Of a DNA stretch of 41,780 nucleotides, positions 6,053 to 14,104 are shown piece after piece. The notes below the pieces were generated by a model. The model was given only the letters and a program-made list of their open reading frames with translations. It had not been told where the DNA came from and did no database searches. The DNA is taken from the NCBI GenBank assembly GCA_045658985.1, contig JAZOWC010000029.1, positions 1-41,780 on the forward strand, given 5' to 3'. Position 1 is the first letter of the stretch; the number at the start of each line of letters is the position of its first letter. Source of the stretch: RGIG3513 sp045658985. Lineage in GTDB: Bacteria; Bacillota; Clostridia; Oscillospirales; Butyricicoccaceae. The position numbers and the translations under genes are program-made.

Positions 6053-8089
6053 TCACAGCAATTTTCTGTAGTACAGGCCGCCGGTGTGGGGGTAGGGAGC
6101 GCTTTCGCCGGTTTCAAACCGTCTGATGACGCGGGCGGTTTCGGCTTTGTCTTCTTTGGTGAACCACAGCAGGCGGTAGTCGAGGTTGCCGATCTCTTTG
6201 TCGGCTATATCCAGAGGGACGCTGTTGAGCAGCACCGAGAATCGGCGTTCATGGCACTCAAGCTCGAATCGGGTGTTCTTGCGGTCGAGCAGCGCGCCGT
6301 TGCCGCCGCACTTTGCACAGCCCTCGAATGCCCGCACCGGGCAGGAGCGGAAGTGCATCAGCGGCAGCTTGCCGTAGACAACCGCGCCGCGTGTGAGCGA
6401 GCCGCCGAGGCTCTCGATCTTGGTCTCCTGCGCCTCAAAGCTGACACACAGACTCTCCAACCCCTGCTCACTATAGAAGTCCACGGCCTCGCTGTTGAGC
6501 ACGTTGAGCCTGAACCCGCCGTGTAGCTTGAGACCCAGCCTGCGGGCAAGCTCGATGCCGTAGATATTGCCGCACCAGACCTCTCTCAGTCCCATTTCGC
6601 GCAGTTCACGGAGTCTGCGCTCAAGCTCCTCCTCGTCTCGGGGGAACAACAGCGCAGGCAGCTCGGCAACCAGCTTGTCTCCATACTGTGCAATCAGCTC
6701 GGGGGTGATCTTGGCGCAGGGGAGGATGATTTTGTCGAGGGTTTCGGTATCACATATCTGCTCGGGGTCAAAAAATCTCGCCCAAAGCTGAGTTTTTTCG
6801 CTATTTTTCGACAGTTTTGCGGTCTTTTTCCATTCAAACGGCTGAGGAGAGTGAGGCACTACCGTGCCGCGCTGTGCGCTCAGCTCCTCCAGCGCCTGAC
6901 GGCGCAGGGCGTTGAGCTGACCTGCGCCCATTGCCAGTCCTTCTGCAATATCCGACTCAAAGGCGTCTACATAGTAGGGTGTGCCACCGCATTTGAGCAG
7001 GTTCTTTTTGGCGCCCTCCCCGTCGAGGGGACGGTTGATGGCTTTTTCGGGGGCGGGCGCGGGGACTGTGATCTTCCGCTCACCGTCTCCTACGGTGAGC
7101 GAGCCGCCCTTTTCGCCCAGTTCAAACCGCATATCCAGCGGGATCAGGGGATTTTCGTTTTTGTACAGCTGCGCGAGCTGAGACAGAACCCCGTCCGCGC
7201 CCGTCACGTCCTCTTTGGTGCGGTAGCCGAACATACTTGGGCCCAGCTTGCCCGTGATGTAGCCGTTGGTAAAGCCGCTGCGTGAGAACACGGCACGGAG
7301 GGTGTCCACGTCATAGGGCTTGCCCTCGAGAGCGTTCTTGCAGGCGGTGACGGCGGCGGCAACGTATTCGGGGCGCTTCATCCTTCCCTCGATCTTGAAG
7401 GTATCCACTCCCGCCTCCAGCATATCCTGCACGCGGTCGAGGAGAGACATATCCTTCAGCGACAGAGCGTAGGGGGAGTTGCCGCACCGCCAGTCCAGAC
7501 GGCAGGGCTGGGCGCACAGACCGCGGTTGCCCGAGCGGCCGCCGAGCATAGCCGACATATAGCAGGCGCCCGACAGACTCATACAGTGAGCGCCGTGTAC
7601 GAACGCCTCGGCTTTGACCGAGATGCCCGAGCAGATCTTGTGCATTTCTTCGGCCGAAAGCTCGCGGGCAAGCACCACGCTGTCAAAGCCGCAGCTTTCC
7701 AGAAATTTTGCGCCTGCCAGATTATGCACGGCGGTCTGGGTGGAGGCGTAGCGCTCGAGGGTGGGGTACTTGCGCTCAAACAGCCGCAGAGTGGCCATAT
7801 CCTGAATAATGACGGCATCGGCGCCGGAGGCGGCGATGTTGTCGGCCTCCCGCTCAAGCTCATAGCGCTCGCTGTCCGAAATTATCGTGTTGACGGTGAC
7901 AAAAACCTTGACGCCCCGCGCGTGGCAATAGCTCACTGCCTCGCGCAGGTCGATCTCTCCAAAATTGGCGGCGTTGCGGCGGGCATTGAAGCCCTTTGCC
8001 CCAAGATATACCGCGTCGGTGCCGCATCTTACGGCGGCTATAAGCTGCTGCTGCCCGCCTGCGGGTGCCATTATCTGTCCTTTGTGCAT
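6053..8089 (-). CDS. Peptidase U32-family protein (RlhA/YhbU-like), two-part
   Basis: This 678-residue cytosolic protein has a U32 domain in its N-terminal third: MAPAGGQQQLIAAVRCGTDA, AVYLGAKGFNARR, then HGAHCMSLSGACYMS and NRGLCAQPCRL, whose cysteines are typical of the family. A middle KIEGRMKRPEYVA element and a long C-terminal region follow. Relatives act in prephenate-dependent 23S rRNA hydroxylation (RlhA) or are described as collagenase-like; the protease label is historical. ATG 8089 has GGGAGGG upstream with 7-base spacing. It starts 18 bases after the stop of the ABC transporter gene, so the two probably share the promoter at 9784-9812. Length suits the long U32 subgroup. Confidence 0.85.
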   Translation of the reverse strand: MHKGQIMAPAGGQQQLIAAVRCGTDAVYLGAKGFNARRNAANFGEIDLREAVSYCHARGVKVFVTVNTIISDSERYELEREADNIAASGADAVIIQDMATLRLFERKYPTLERYASTQTAVHNLAGAKFLESCGFDSVVLARELSAEEMHKICSGISVKAEAFVHGAHCMSLSGACYMSAMLGGRSGNRGLCAQPCRLDWRCGNSPYALSLKDMSLLDRVQDMLEAGVDTFKIEGRMKRPEYVAAAVTACKNALEGKPYDVDTLRAVFSRSGFTNGYITGKLGPSMFGYRTKEDVTGADGVLSQLAQLYKNENPLIPLDMRFELGEKGGSLTVGDGERKITVPAPAPEKAINRPLDGEGAKKNLLKCGGTPYYVDAFESDIAEGLAMGAGQLNALRRQALEELSAQRGTVVPHSPQPFEWKKTAKLSKNSEKTQLWARFFDPEQICDTETLDKIILPCAKITPELIAQYGDKLVAELPALLFPRDEEELERRLRELREMGLREVWCGNIYGIELARRLGLKLHGGFRLNVLNSEAVDFYSEQGLESLCVSFEAQETKIESLGGSLTRGAVVYGKLPLMHFRSCPVRAFEGCAKCGGNGALLDRKNTRFELECHERRFSVLLNSVPLDIADKEIGNLDYRLLWFTKEDKAETARVIRRFETGESAPYPHTGGLYYRKLL

Positions 8090-8107
8090 GGATTTCCCTC
8101 CCTTGTG

Positions 8108-9745
8108 TTATGCCTGCGTCAGGCGTCCGTCCTGCAGATGCAGATACTGTGTGCAGAACTCCTGCGCCGCGCTCTTGTGGGATATCATAATAATAGTGTG
8201 ATCGGTGAGATTAGAAAGATTTTGGAGTAGCTGCCGCTCGGTATCGGCATCCAGAGCCGAGGTAGGCTCGTCAAGGAGCAGTATCCGCGCGCCCGAATAG
8301 ATGGCCCGTGCCAGATTGATGCGCTGCGCCTGCCCTTCGCTGAGCGAGTTGCCCTCCTGCCCGATATGGGTATTGATGCCCTGAGGCAGGCTTGAGACAA
8401 ACCGATCGCAGAGGCTGATCTTCAGCGCCTGCTGCAGCCGCGCCTCGTCTATCGGCTCGCCGAAGCAAATATTCTCTGCCACCGTGGCCGAAAACAGCAT
8501 ATTTCCCTGCGGCATATACCCAAAAAGTCCCCGAGTGCTTCCGTCGAGAGTGTCGCCGCAGTCGGTAGTGATCTGCCCCGAGTGGGGATAGAACCCCATC
8601 AGCAGAGTCAGCAGGGTGGTTTTGCCCGCGCCGGTCTGTCCGCTGAGCAGGGTGAAGGAGCCTTTTTGCACCTTTGCCGACGCGCCGCGCAGAACGGGGG
8701 TGTCCCCGTAGCCGAAGGTGACCTGCCTCAGCTCGATAGCGTTCATACGGTCATAAATCTCATTGCAGTCGCGGGGCCGGGTGGTCTCGGTGTCTGCTTC
8801 CAGCTCGCAGAGGCGCTCTGCCGATGCGATCATAGCATAATAGCGGGGCATAATGCCGCTGAGTGAGGCAAAAGGCTGCTGGATCTGTGAGATCAGCTGC
8901 AAAAGCGCCGTCATAGTGCCAAAGGTCATCCCTCCGTCGCCGCGGCCGAGGAGCACGCCGCAGTAGACCATCACGCCTACGTAGGCACAGCGGAAGAATA
9001 CCATAAAACCTGCCGACATAGCGGTGCTCTGTCGGGCTTTGGCCATTCTTGCGCGGAAATGGGTCTGCTGATCAGAGTCGGCGGCTGCCAGCGCCGTATG
9101 CTGACGGGAGTAGGCTTTGATGATTGTAAACCGCTCCAGCGCCTCCAGAAATGAGGCTTTCTGCCTGTCATCGGCCTGCTGCATATTCTTGTGCAGTTTT
9201 TTGAGGCGGGGGCGACACAGACGCCCCGATATATACAGAATGAGGCCCATGGCGGCAAAAACCGCCACCAGCCGCCCATCAAATATCAGCAAAACGGCAA
9301 AAACCGCCGCCAGTCGGGTGAATATTGCCGCCGCCGTGGGCAGGATACCGACTATTCCGCCTGCCACTACCGCCGTGTCCGAAAACAGCCTGCTCTGAAC
9401 TTCTCCCGAATGGCTGTCCTGCATTGCGGAGGCTTGTTTGTGCAGGAGGGAGGAGAGCAGGCTTGAGCGCAGGGACATGGAGATTTTGCCCGTCACGCTC
9501 TCGGTGAGCAGAGAGGACAGAGTGCCCAGACCCAGATGGAGGAGCACCACCGCACCCAGCGCCGTAGCGCTGTCTGCTGCGGCTTTGATGCCGCCCGAGA
9601 CGGCTGTGTCCACAAAGCCTTTTGACAGGTAGGCAAAGGCTACCGCGCACACGGCGGCAAGTCCGTCACACAGAGTGAGCAGGGCGAGGGAACCAATCTG
9701 CCCTCTGACTCGGCGGTATATGTACGTTTTGGTTATGTTTTTCAC
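8108..9745 (-). CDS. ABC exporter, fused membrane and ATPase domains
   Basis: This half-transporter of about 545 residues has an N-terminal six-helix membrane domain (about 1-300) and a C-terminal ATPase. The ATPase shows Walker A (SGQTGAGKTT), signature LSEGQAQRINLARA, Walker B (ILLLDEPTSALD) and the H-loop (IMISHK). It would export a lipid, peptide or drug and must dimerise. The start chosen is GTG 9745, behind a GGGGGTGG ribosome site; an in-frame TTG at 9760 and two GTGs at 9754 and 9751 are alternatives. It diverges from the kinase/PqqD/S26-peptidase operon, and peptide-modification clusters often carry such exporters, so a link is possible. No C39 peptidase domain is present. Confidence 0.85.
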   Translation of the reverse strand: MKNITKTYIYRRVRGQIGSLALLTLCDGLAAVCAVAFAYLSKGFVDTAVSGGIKAAADSATALGAVVLLHLGLGTLSSLLTESVTGKISMSLRSSLLSSLLHKQASAMQDSHSGEVQSRLFSDTAVVAGGIVGILPTAAAIFTRLAAVFAVLLIFDGRLVAVFAAMGLILYISGRLCRPRLKKLHKNMQQADDRQKASFLEALERFTIIKAYSRQHTALAAADSDQQTHFRARMAKARQSTAMSAGFMVFFRCAYVGVMVYCGVLLGRGDGGMTFGTMTALLQLISQIQQPFASLSGIMPRYYAMIASAERLCELEADTETTRPRDCNEIYDRMNAIELRQVTFGYGDTPVLRGASAKVQKGSFTLLSGQTGAGKTTLLTLLMGFYPHSGQITTDCGDTLDGSTRGLFGYMPQGNMLFSATVAENICFGEPIDEARLQQALKISLCDRFVSSLPQGINTHIGQEGNSLSEGQAQRINLARAIYSGARILLLDEPTSALDADTERQLLQNLSNLTDHTIIMISHKSAAQEFCTQYLHLQDGRLTQA

Positions 9746-9783
9746 CTGCACCACCCCCAAAAAGCATAATATCTGTACCTTTT

Positions 9784-9812
9784 ATCATACCATAGCGGCA
9801 GGCATAAGTCAA
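9784..9812 (-). promoter_or_regulatory. Promoter of the ABC exporter-U32 unit
   Basis: Minus strand TTGACT (9812-9807), a 17-bp spacer and TATGAT (9789-9784). Confidence 0.75.
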
Positions 9813-9876
9813 AAACAGATTTGCTATCCCGCCCTCTTGCCTCGCCAAAAATGTATATACAAATCCGCGGCGGATG

Positions 9877-9885
9877 TGGTATAAT
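9877..9885 (+). promoter_or_regulatory. Extended -10 promoter of the kinase-to-CapC operon
   Basis: TGGTATAAT at 9877-9885 is a perfect extended -10; a weak TATACA at 9856-9861 may be the -35. The predicted start near 9892 excludes the upstream ATG at 9874 and supports the GTG start at 9922. Confidence 0.65.
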
Positions 9886-9921
9886 TTATTATGTATCAGT
9901 ATATGCAAAGGGGATGAGCGG

Positions 9922-10584
9922 GTGGTATTCGAGGTTGCCGGACTGGTCGTGCAGACGAAGAACGAATGCGACCTTCTGCGACGGATTTGCGCCGACTTTT
10001 TGAGCAGCCGCACCCCATGTATGACTGTGGAGCTTGAGAGCGCAGACCCCGTAGAGCAGAGCGTTGAGCTGCTGCGGCGGGTCAATGATCGGCTCATAGA
10101 GCAGGACACCTTCCTGATGCATTGCTCGGCGCTGGCTATGGACGGCGAGGGATACCTCTTTGCTGCACCCTCGGGCACGGGCAAGAGCACCCACGCCGCC
10201 ATGTGGCGCAGGGTGTTCGGCGACAGGGTGGTTATGATCAACGATGACAAGCCGTTTGTCCGCGTGAGCCCCGACGGGGCCTTTGTATACTCCTCCCCAT
10301 GGCGGGGCAAACACAATCTGGGCCAAAACGTCTGCCGCCCTCTCAAAGCCATCTGCTTTATCGAGCGGGGGGACACAGACGAGATCGCGCCCATTACCCC
10401 CGCTATGGCGCTGGACGTGATATTCGACCAGCTGCCCAGATATACAAACCCCGCTCACACGGTCAGGCTGCTTGAGCTGGTGGACAAACTTCTGACGGGC
10501 ACGCCGCTTTACAGGCTGCGGTGCACACCCACCGAGCAGGCGGCCGAAAGGGCATTTTTTGGAATGAACGGAGACAAAGTATGA
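9922..10584 (+). CDS. HPr-kinase-like (serine kinase-type) P-loop protein
   Basis: This 220-residue protein has a Walker A (APSGTGKSTH, about residues 82-91) in the context typical of the HprK C-terminal kinase fold, followed by VVMINDDKPFVR. It lacks the HprK N-terminal domain. Stand-alone HprK-like kinases of this size occur in peptide-modification clusters, for example phosphorylation in paeninodin-type lasso peptide loci. GTG 9922 follows AAAGGGGA with 7-base spacing; an upstream ATG (9874) lies within the promoter. The stop overlaps the PqqD-like gene by ATGA, indicating translational coupling. The substrate is unknown: there is no ptsH gene nearby, so a role in carbon catabolite control is less likely than a local modification role. 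Confidence 0.7.
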   Translation: MVFEVAGLVVQTKNECDLLRRICADFLSSRTPCMTVELESADPVEQSVELLRRVNDRLIEQDTFLMHCSALAMDGEGYLFAAPSGTGKSTHAAMWRRVFGDRVVMINDDKPFVRVSPDGAFVYSSPWRGKHNLGQNVCRPLKAICFIERGDTDEIAPITPAMALDVIFDQLPRYTNPAHTVRLLELVDKLLTGTPLYRLRCTPTEQAAERAFFGMNGDKV

Positions 10585-10844
10585 AGATCAAGGACGGATT
10601 TATTCTCCGCGTGGTGGCAGGAACCAATCTGGTGGCGGCCGTGGGCGAGCGGAGCAAGGAATACAACAGAATGATCAAGCTCAACGACACCGGAGCTTTT
10701 TTGTGGAAGCTTATGGAGCGCGAATGCACAGTCGCTCAGCTTGTTGATCGGCTGACACAGGAGTACAAGGTCACCCGAGAGGTAGCCGAGTATGACGTTG
10801 ACGCCTTTGTTACTGCGCTGAAAGGAGCGGGAGTGCTTGACTGA
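10581..10844 (+). CDS. PqqD-like peptide-recognition protein
   Basis: This 87-residue protein matches the PqqD family in size and pattern: an N-terminal beta part (KIKDGFILRVV), LNDTGAFLWKLM, then helical LVDRLTQEYKVTREVAEYDVDAFV. PqqD-type domains bind leader peptides of ribosomal peptide products (RiPP recognition elements). The start ATG 10581 overlaps the kinase stop; the frame extends to 10521 but the coupled start is more natural. Together with the HprK-like kinase before and the S26 peptidase after it, this recalls a RiPP-handling module, yet no radical SAM, cyclase or precursor gene is apparent here. Confidence 0.8.
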   Translation: MKIKDGFILRVVAGTNLVAAVGERSKEYNRMIKLNDTGAFLWKLMERECTVAQLVDRLTQEYKVTREVAEYDVDAFVTALKGAGVLD

Positions 10845-11262
10845 GCAGATGCTTCTCAGCGATCTGCTCCCCGTCATGCAGGAGGTGCTGTGCTCGGGTG
10901 GCGAGTTTACCTTTTGTCCGTCGGGCGGCAGTATGCGCCCCATGCTGAGCGGTGACTGCTCGGTGACCATACGCAAGGCCGAGGGCAGGCTGGATAGGCT
11001 GGATCTGCCCCTCTACAGGACTCGGGACGGGCAGTTTGTGCTCCACCGTGTGATCAAAGTCCTGCCCGACAGCTACGTTATGCTGGGCGACAGCAATCTC
11101 AGGCGTGAGGAGGGCATTACCGACAGTCAGATTGTCGGCGTGGTGTGCGCCTTCAGCCGAAAGGGCAAAAAACACTCCACCGACGAGCCTCTATACCGCC
11201 TCTATTGCAGAGTGTGGACGGCTCTGCCCCTGCTCCGCAGGCTTCTGCCGAGGGCAAAATAA
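10837..11262 (+). CDS. S24/S26-type signal-peptidase-like protein
   Basis: This protein of about 141 residues has the S26 nucleophile motif (GGSMRPML, Ser about residue 31). The second motif reads FVLHRV, with His where bacterial SipS has Lys, as in the ER/archaeal type, so a Ser-His pair is likely. A GDSN element matches the final S26 box (GDN). No clear N-terminal membrane anchor is seen; two Leu/Arg-rich stretches lie at the C terminus. TTG 10837 follows AAAGGAG and overlaps the PqqD stop; ATG 10849 is the alternative start. In this operon it could process a small peptide or exported protein bound by the PqqD-like partner; the substrate is unknown. Confidence 0.75.
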   Translation: MTEQMLLSDLLPVMQEVLCSGGEFTFCPSGGSMRPMLSGDCSVTIRKAEGRLDRLDLPLYRTRDGQFVLHRVIKVLPDSYVMLGDSNLRREEGITDSQIVGVVCAFSRKGKKHSTDEPLYRLYCRVWTALPLLRRLLPRAK

Positions 11263-11303
11263 GCCGCGATACAGTAATTTATACCGATTGTGAGGTCATA
11301 GAT

Positions 11304-12020
11304 TTGAAAGACATAGAGATTTCTCTGCAGGATATCTACTCGCTCTTTGCGCGAAAAATCAAGTGGATAGCCGTCATAGCCGCCCTGTGCGTGGTGGCGG
11401 CAACGGTGCTTACGCTGTTTTTTATCACCCCAAAATATACCTCCTCGGTCACTATGCTGGTCACCAGCTACGGTGACCGCGCCAACGCCAGCGTGCAGTA
11501 TGCCGAGATCGAGGCATCCCGAAGTCTGGTCAAATCCTATGCCAAGCTGATCACCAGCAGCCGCATACTGTCTCAGCTGCAGACGGGACTCAGCAGGGAG
11601 TTTTCGGTGGAGCAGCTCAGGAGCATGATGTCGGTGCAGACCGTCAGCGACACACAGATCATCGTGGTACACGTGGAGACAGCGTCGGCCCTGCTGTCTG
11701 CCGAGGTGGGCAACGCTCTGGCCGAGGTAGTGCCTGCGGAGGTTGCCAAAATGGAGATCGGCGGCAAAATCGACGTCATCGACTACGCCTACGTGCCCCT
11801 CGGCCAGTCCAGCCCCAATCTGATGCTCAACATTATCATTGCCGCATTCGTGGGCGCGGTGGGCAGCTTTATCTGCTTCTTTGTGGCAGAGCGGCTTGAC
11901 ACGGTGGTGCGCGAGGAGGAGGACCTGAGCGAGAGCTTTGGGGACATTCCCATTCTGGGCACCGTGCCCCCTCTCGGCATCGAAAGTGACGTCAGCGAAA
12001 AAGGAGGGGACAGAGTATGA
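11304..12020 (+). CDS. Wzz/CapA-type chain-length and BY-kinase activator protein
   Basis: This 238-residue membrane protein has two transmembrane spans: about residues 20-42 (WIAVIAALCVVAATVLTLFF) and about 175-197 (LMLNIIIAAFVGAVGSFICF). They enclose an extracellular domain with the Wzz pattern TPKYTSSVTMLV and end in the typical C-terminal cytosolic tail that activates the partner kinase. A Pro-rich motif near TM2 (PLGQSSPN) is also typical. TTG 11304 has GAGGT 7 bases upstream; the frame runs back to 11145, overlapping the peptidase gene, but without a ribosome site. The stop overlaps the BY-kinase start by ATGA. It would control polysaccharide length or export. Confidence 0.85.
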   Translation: MKDIEISLQDIYSLFARKIKWIAVIAALCVVAATVLTLFFITPKYTSSVTMLVTSYGDRANASVQYAEIEASRSLVKSYAKLITSSRILSQLQTGLSREFSVEQLRSMMSVQTVSDTQIIVVHVETASALLSAEVGNALAEVVPAEVAKMEIGGKIDVIDYAYVPLGQSSPNLMLNIIIAAFVGAVGSFICFFVAERLDTVVREEEDLSESFGDIPILGTVPPLGIESDVSEKGGDRV

Positions 12021-12847
12021 ACAAGCGTAAAACCTCTGTTTTGTCTGTGTTCGGCACCAAAAAACAGTCTGTTTCGGCCCCGAAAAGCTCGGTGTTCCGC
12101 AAAAAAGACATAAAAAAACTGCTCAGCGACAGCAGTCCCTTCGGTGTCAAGGAGAGCTACGGCGCTATCCGTACCCGACTGGATTTTCTCCGCAGGAGCG
12201 AAAAATGCCCCGTGTTTGCCGTTACCAGCATGACCCCCGGCGACGGCAAGACCCTCAACTGCATCAATATCGCCATCAGCTTTGCCAAGCTGAACAAGCG
12301 TGTGCTGGTCATCGATGCCGATATGCGCAATCCCACTGTGCACAAGTTCTTCTCCCTGCGCTCAAACAGCGGACTCAGCGAGCTGCTTGCGGGATTCTCC
12401 GCTTCGGTCAATTTCAAGTCCACCGCTGTGCCCAATCTCACCGTGCTGACCTCGGGCGACGTTCCCCCCAATCCTGCCGAACTGCTCAACTCCGAGCAGA
12501 TGGACAAGCTTCTGCGGCTGGTGAGAGAGCATTTTGACTACGTGTTTGTGGACACTCCGCCTCTGTCGGCGGTTACCGACGCCACCATTCTGGCGCAGAA
12601 GGTCACCGGCTACGTTGTGGTCGTCCGTCCCGGCCGCAGTGACATTGGTGATCTGCGCCGCGGCATAGATTCTCTGCAGGCGCTGGGCGGCACGGTCAGC
12701 GGCTTTGTGTGCAACGATGCCGACGATCATATCCGACACAGCCGCCGCGCATATTACAAAGGTTATGCCTACAAGCGCTACGGCTACAGCTACCACCGCG
12801 AGAGCGGCACAGAGGGCGCAGAGCCTCATAACGGCGATGATAATTGA
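12017..12847 (+). CDS. Bacterial tyrosine kinase (CapB/CpsD/YwqD-like)
   Basis: This is a 276-residue cytosolic BY-kinase. It has Walker A (TSMTPGDGKTLNCINIA), Walker A' (VLVIDADMRNPTVH) and Walker B (VFVDTPPLSAVTD). The C-terminal Tyr cluster (AYYKGYAYKRYGYSY, about residues 244-262) is the autophosphorylation tail. ESYGAIRTRL near residue 45 matches the oligomerisation motif (EXXRXXR-like). It is activated by the Wzz-like protein encoded just before it and dephosphorylated by the PHP phosphatase after it. Start ATG 12017 overlaps the previous stop. No glycosyltransferases follow, so the polysaccharide genes it controls are elsewhere. Confidence 0.92.
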   Translation: MNKRKTSVLSVFGTKKQSVSAPKSSVFRKKDIKKLLSDSSPFGVKESYGAIRTRLDFLRRSEKCPVFAVTSMTPGDGKTLNCINIAISFAKLNKRVLVIDADMRNPTVHKFFSLRSNSGLSELLAGFSASVNFKSTAVPNLTVLTSGDVPPNPAELLNSEQMDKLLRLVREHFDYVFVDTPPLSAVTDATILAQKVTGYVVVVRPGRSDIGDLRRGIDSLQALGGTVSGFVCNDADDHIRHSRRAYYKGYAYKRYGYSYHRESGTEGAEPHNGDDN

Positions 12848-13526
12848 TTTTCATGCGCATATCCATCCGGGCGCAGACCACGGATGCAGAGACGTGGATA
12901 CCGCGCGGAGGCAGCTTGAGCTTGCGCGGGAGAACGGAGTGGGCGCTGTAGTCACAGTATCCCACTATTATCCTATGCGCGACAATATTGATGACTATCT
13001 CGCGCGCCGTGAGCGCGGACGGGAGGCTCTGTGCCGCCTGACAAAGCAGGACGGCGCTCTGCCGCGGGTGTTTTTTGGTACCGAGGTTACCCTGTGTCAC
13101 GGACTGGAAAAAATGCCCCGTCTCGACAGTCTGACTGTAGAGGGAACCAACCTGATGCTTGTGGAGATGCCCTATGATAGGTGGGATACATCCCTGATTG
13201 ACACTCTGGATATGATCCGCGCCGAGCGGGGGATAGTTCCTCTGCTTGCCCACGTGGACAGATATAACCCCGGTGAGATCGAGGCACTGCTGCGTGACGG
13301 ATATATGGGACAGCTCAATATCGAGGCGCTGACGGGGATCTTTGGCCGTCGCCGCCTGACAGGCTGGGCAGAAAGAGGCTATATCTTCGCACTCGGCAGC
13401 GATATCCACGGCGTGAGCGTGGGCTACAAGCATCTGCAAAAGGCAAAGTCGGCTCTGGGCGGCCGGCTGTTTGATGCCGTAATGGCACGCTCCGCCCGAA
13501 TGCTTGACATAGAGGAGCAAAAATGA
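12837..13526 (+). CDS. PHP-family tyrosine-protein phosphatase (CapC/CpsB/YwqE-like)
   Basis: This is a 229-residue metal-dependent phosphatase. The N terminus DFHAHIHPGADHGCRDV carries the first metal ligands (usual form DIHxHILPGxDDG; the second Asp is His here). Further ligands are in TVSHYYP, FGTEV, PLLAHVDRY and ALGSDIHG. It dephosphorylates the BY-kinase tail. ATG 12837 lies 11 bases inside the kinase gene; earlier in-frame codons run through the kinase Tyr tail. The stop overlaps the next gene by ATGA. Confidence 0.9.
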   Translation: MIIDFHAHIHPGADHGCRDVDTARRQLELARENGVGAVVTVSHYYPMRDNIDDYLARRERGREALCRLTKQDGALPRVFFGTEVTLCHGLEKMPRLDSLTVEGTNLMLVEMPYDRWDTSLIDTLDMIRAERGIVPLLAHVDRYNPGEIEALLRDGYMGQLNIEALTGIFGRRRLTGWAERGYIFALGSDIHGVSVGYKHLQKAKSALGGRLFDAVMARSARMLDIEEQK

Positions 13527-13993
13527 CCCTACTGAACAAATACATCCTCACATTTCTCATGAGCATGGTGCCCGTCATCGAGCTGCGCGGCGCCGTGCCA
13601 TTCGGCGTGGGCATGGATCTGCCCCTGCTGCCCGTGCTCATAGTCTCGGTGGTGGGGAATATGCTGCCTGTGCCATTCATTGCGCTGTTTATACGCAGGA
13701 TATTTGCCTTTTTGCGGCGCAGAAGCCTGCGGCTGGACGCGCTGGTAACCAAGATCGAAGACCGTGCCCGCAAAAAGGCGAGAAAGATCAAAAAATACGA
13801 GACCCTCGGTCTGTTTATCCTTGTTGCCATTCCTCTGCCGGGTACGGGCGCGTGGACGGGAGCGCTGGTAGGCGCTCTGCTCAACATCCGTCTCAAATGG
13901 CTGCTGCCCGCTATTTTCGCGGGTGTGGTCACCGCAGGCGTGATAATGAGCATCCTCACCTACGGCGCAGGCGCGCTGATCGGTCTGGTGTGA
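13523..13993 (+). CDS. COG2426 small multidrug-export-type membrane protein
   Basis: This 156-residue integral membrane protein has about four hydrophobic segments. It carries the family hallmarks: PVIELRGAVPFG near the N terminus, PLPGTGAWTGAL in the middle and a hydrophobic C terminus. The basic cytosolic loop (KIEDRARKKARKIKKYE) is at about residues 75-91. The function is poorly known; the 'multidrug export' name comes from the family title. ATG 13523 overlaps the phosphatase stop, making it the last gene of the seven-gene operon, which ends at the terminator 14017-14054. Confidence 0.85.
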   Translation: MTLLNKYILTFLMSMVPVIELRGAVPFGVGMDLPLLPVLIVSVVGNMLPVPFIALFIRRIFAFLRRRSLRLDALVTKIEDRARKKARKIKKYETLGLFILVAIPLPGTGAWTGALVGALLNIRLKWLLPAIFAGVVTAGVIMSILTYGAGALIGLV

Positions 13994-14016
13994 GAAACAG
14001 ACGAATTTATATGCAA

Positions 14017-14054
14017 AAGCTGAAAGCCAAAGGTGGCTTTCAGCTTGATTTTTT
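14017..14054 (+). terminator. Terminator of the kinase-to-COG2426 operon
   Basis: AAGCTGAAAGCC (14017-14028) and GGCTTTCAGCTT (14035-14046) form a perfect 12-bp stem followed by GATTTTTT. Its 3' part overlaps the -35 of the next promoter. Confidence 0.95.
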
Positions 14055-14073
14055 CGGGGGTGGGGTGTATAAT
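14045..14073 (+). promoter_or_regulatory. Promoter of the lipoprotein gene
   Basis: TTGATT (14045-14050), a 17-bp spacer and TATAAT (14068-14073). The -35 lies in the descending stem and T-run of the upstream terminator. Confidence 0.75.
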
Positions 14074-14104
14074 GTCCATGGAAAAATTACCTAGGAGGCC
14101 AATC

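Noticed and set aside
6017..6526. Open frame on the plus strand within the U32 gene (169 aa)
   Set aside because: It is the complement of a strongly supported U32 protein; no family similarity or ribosome site.
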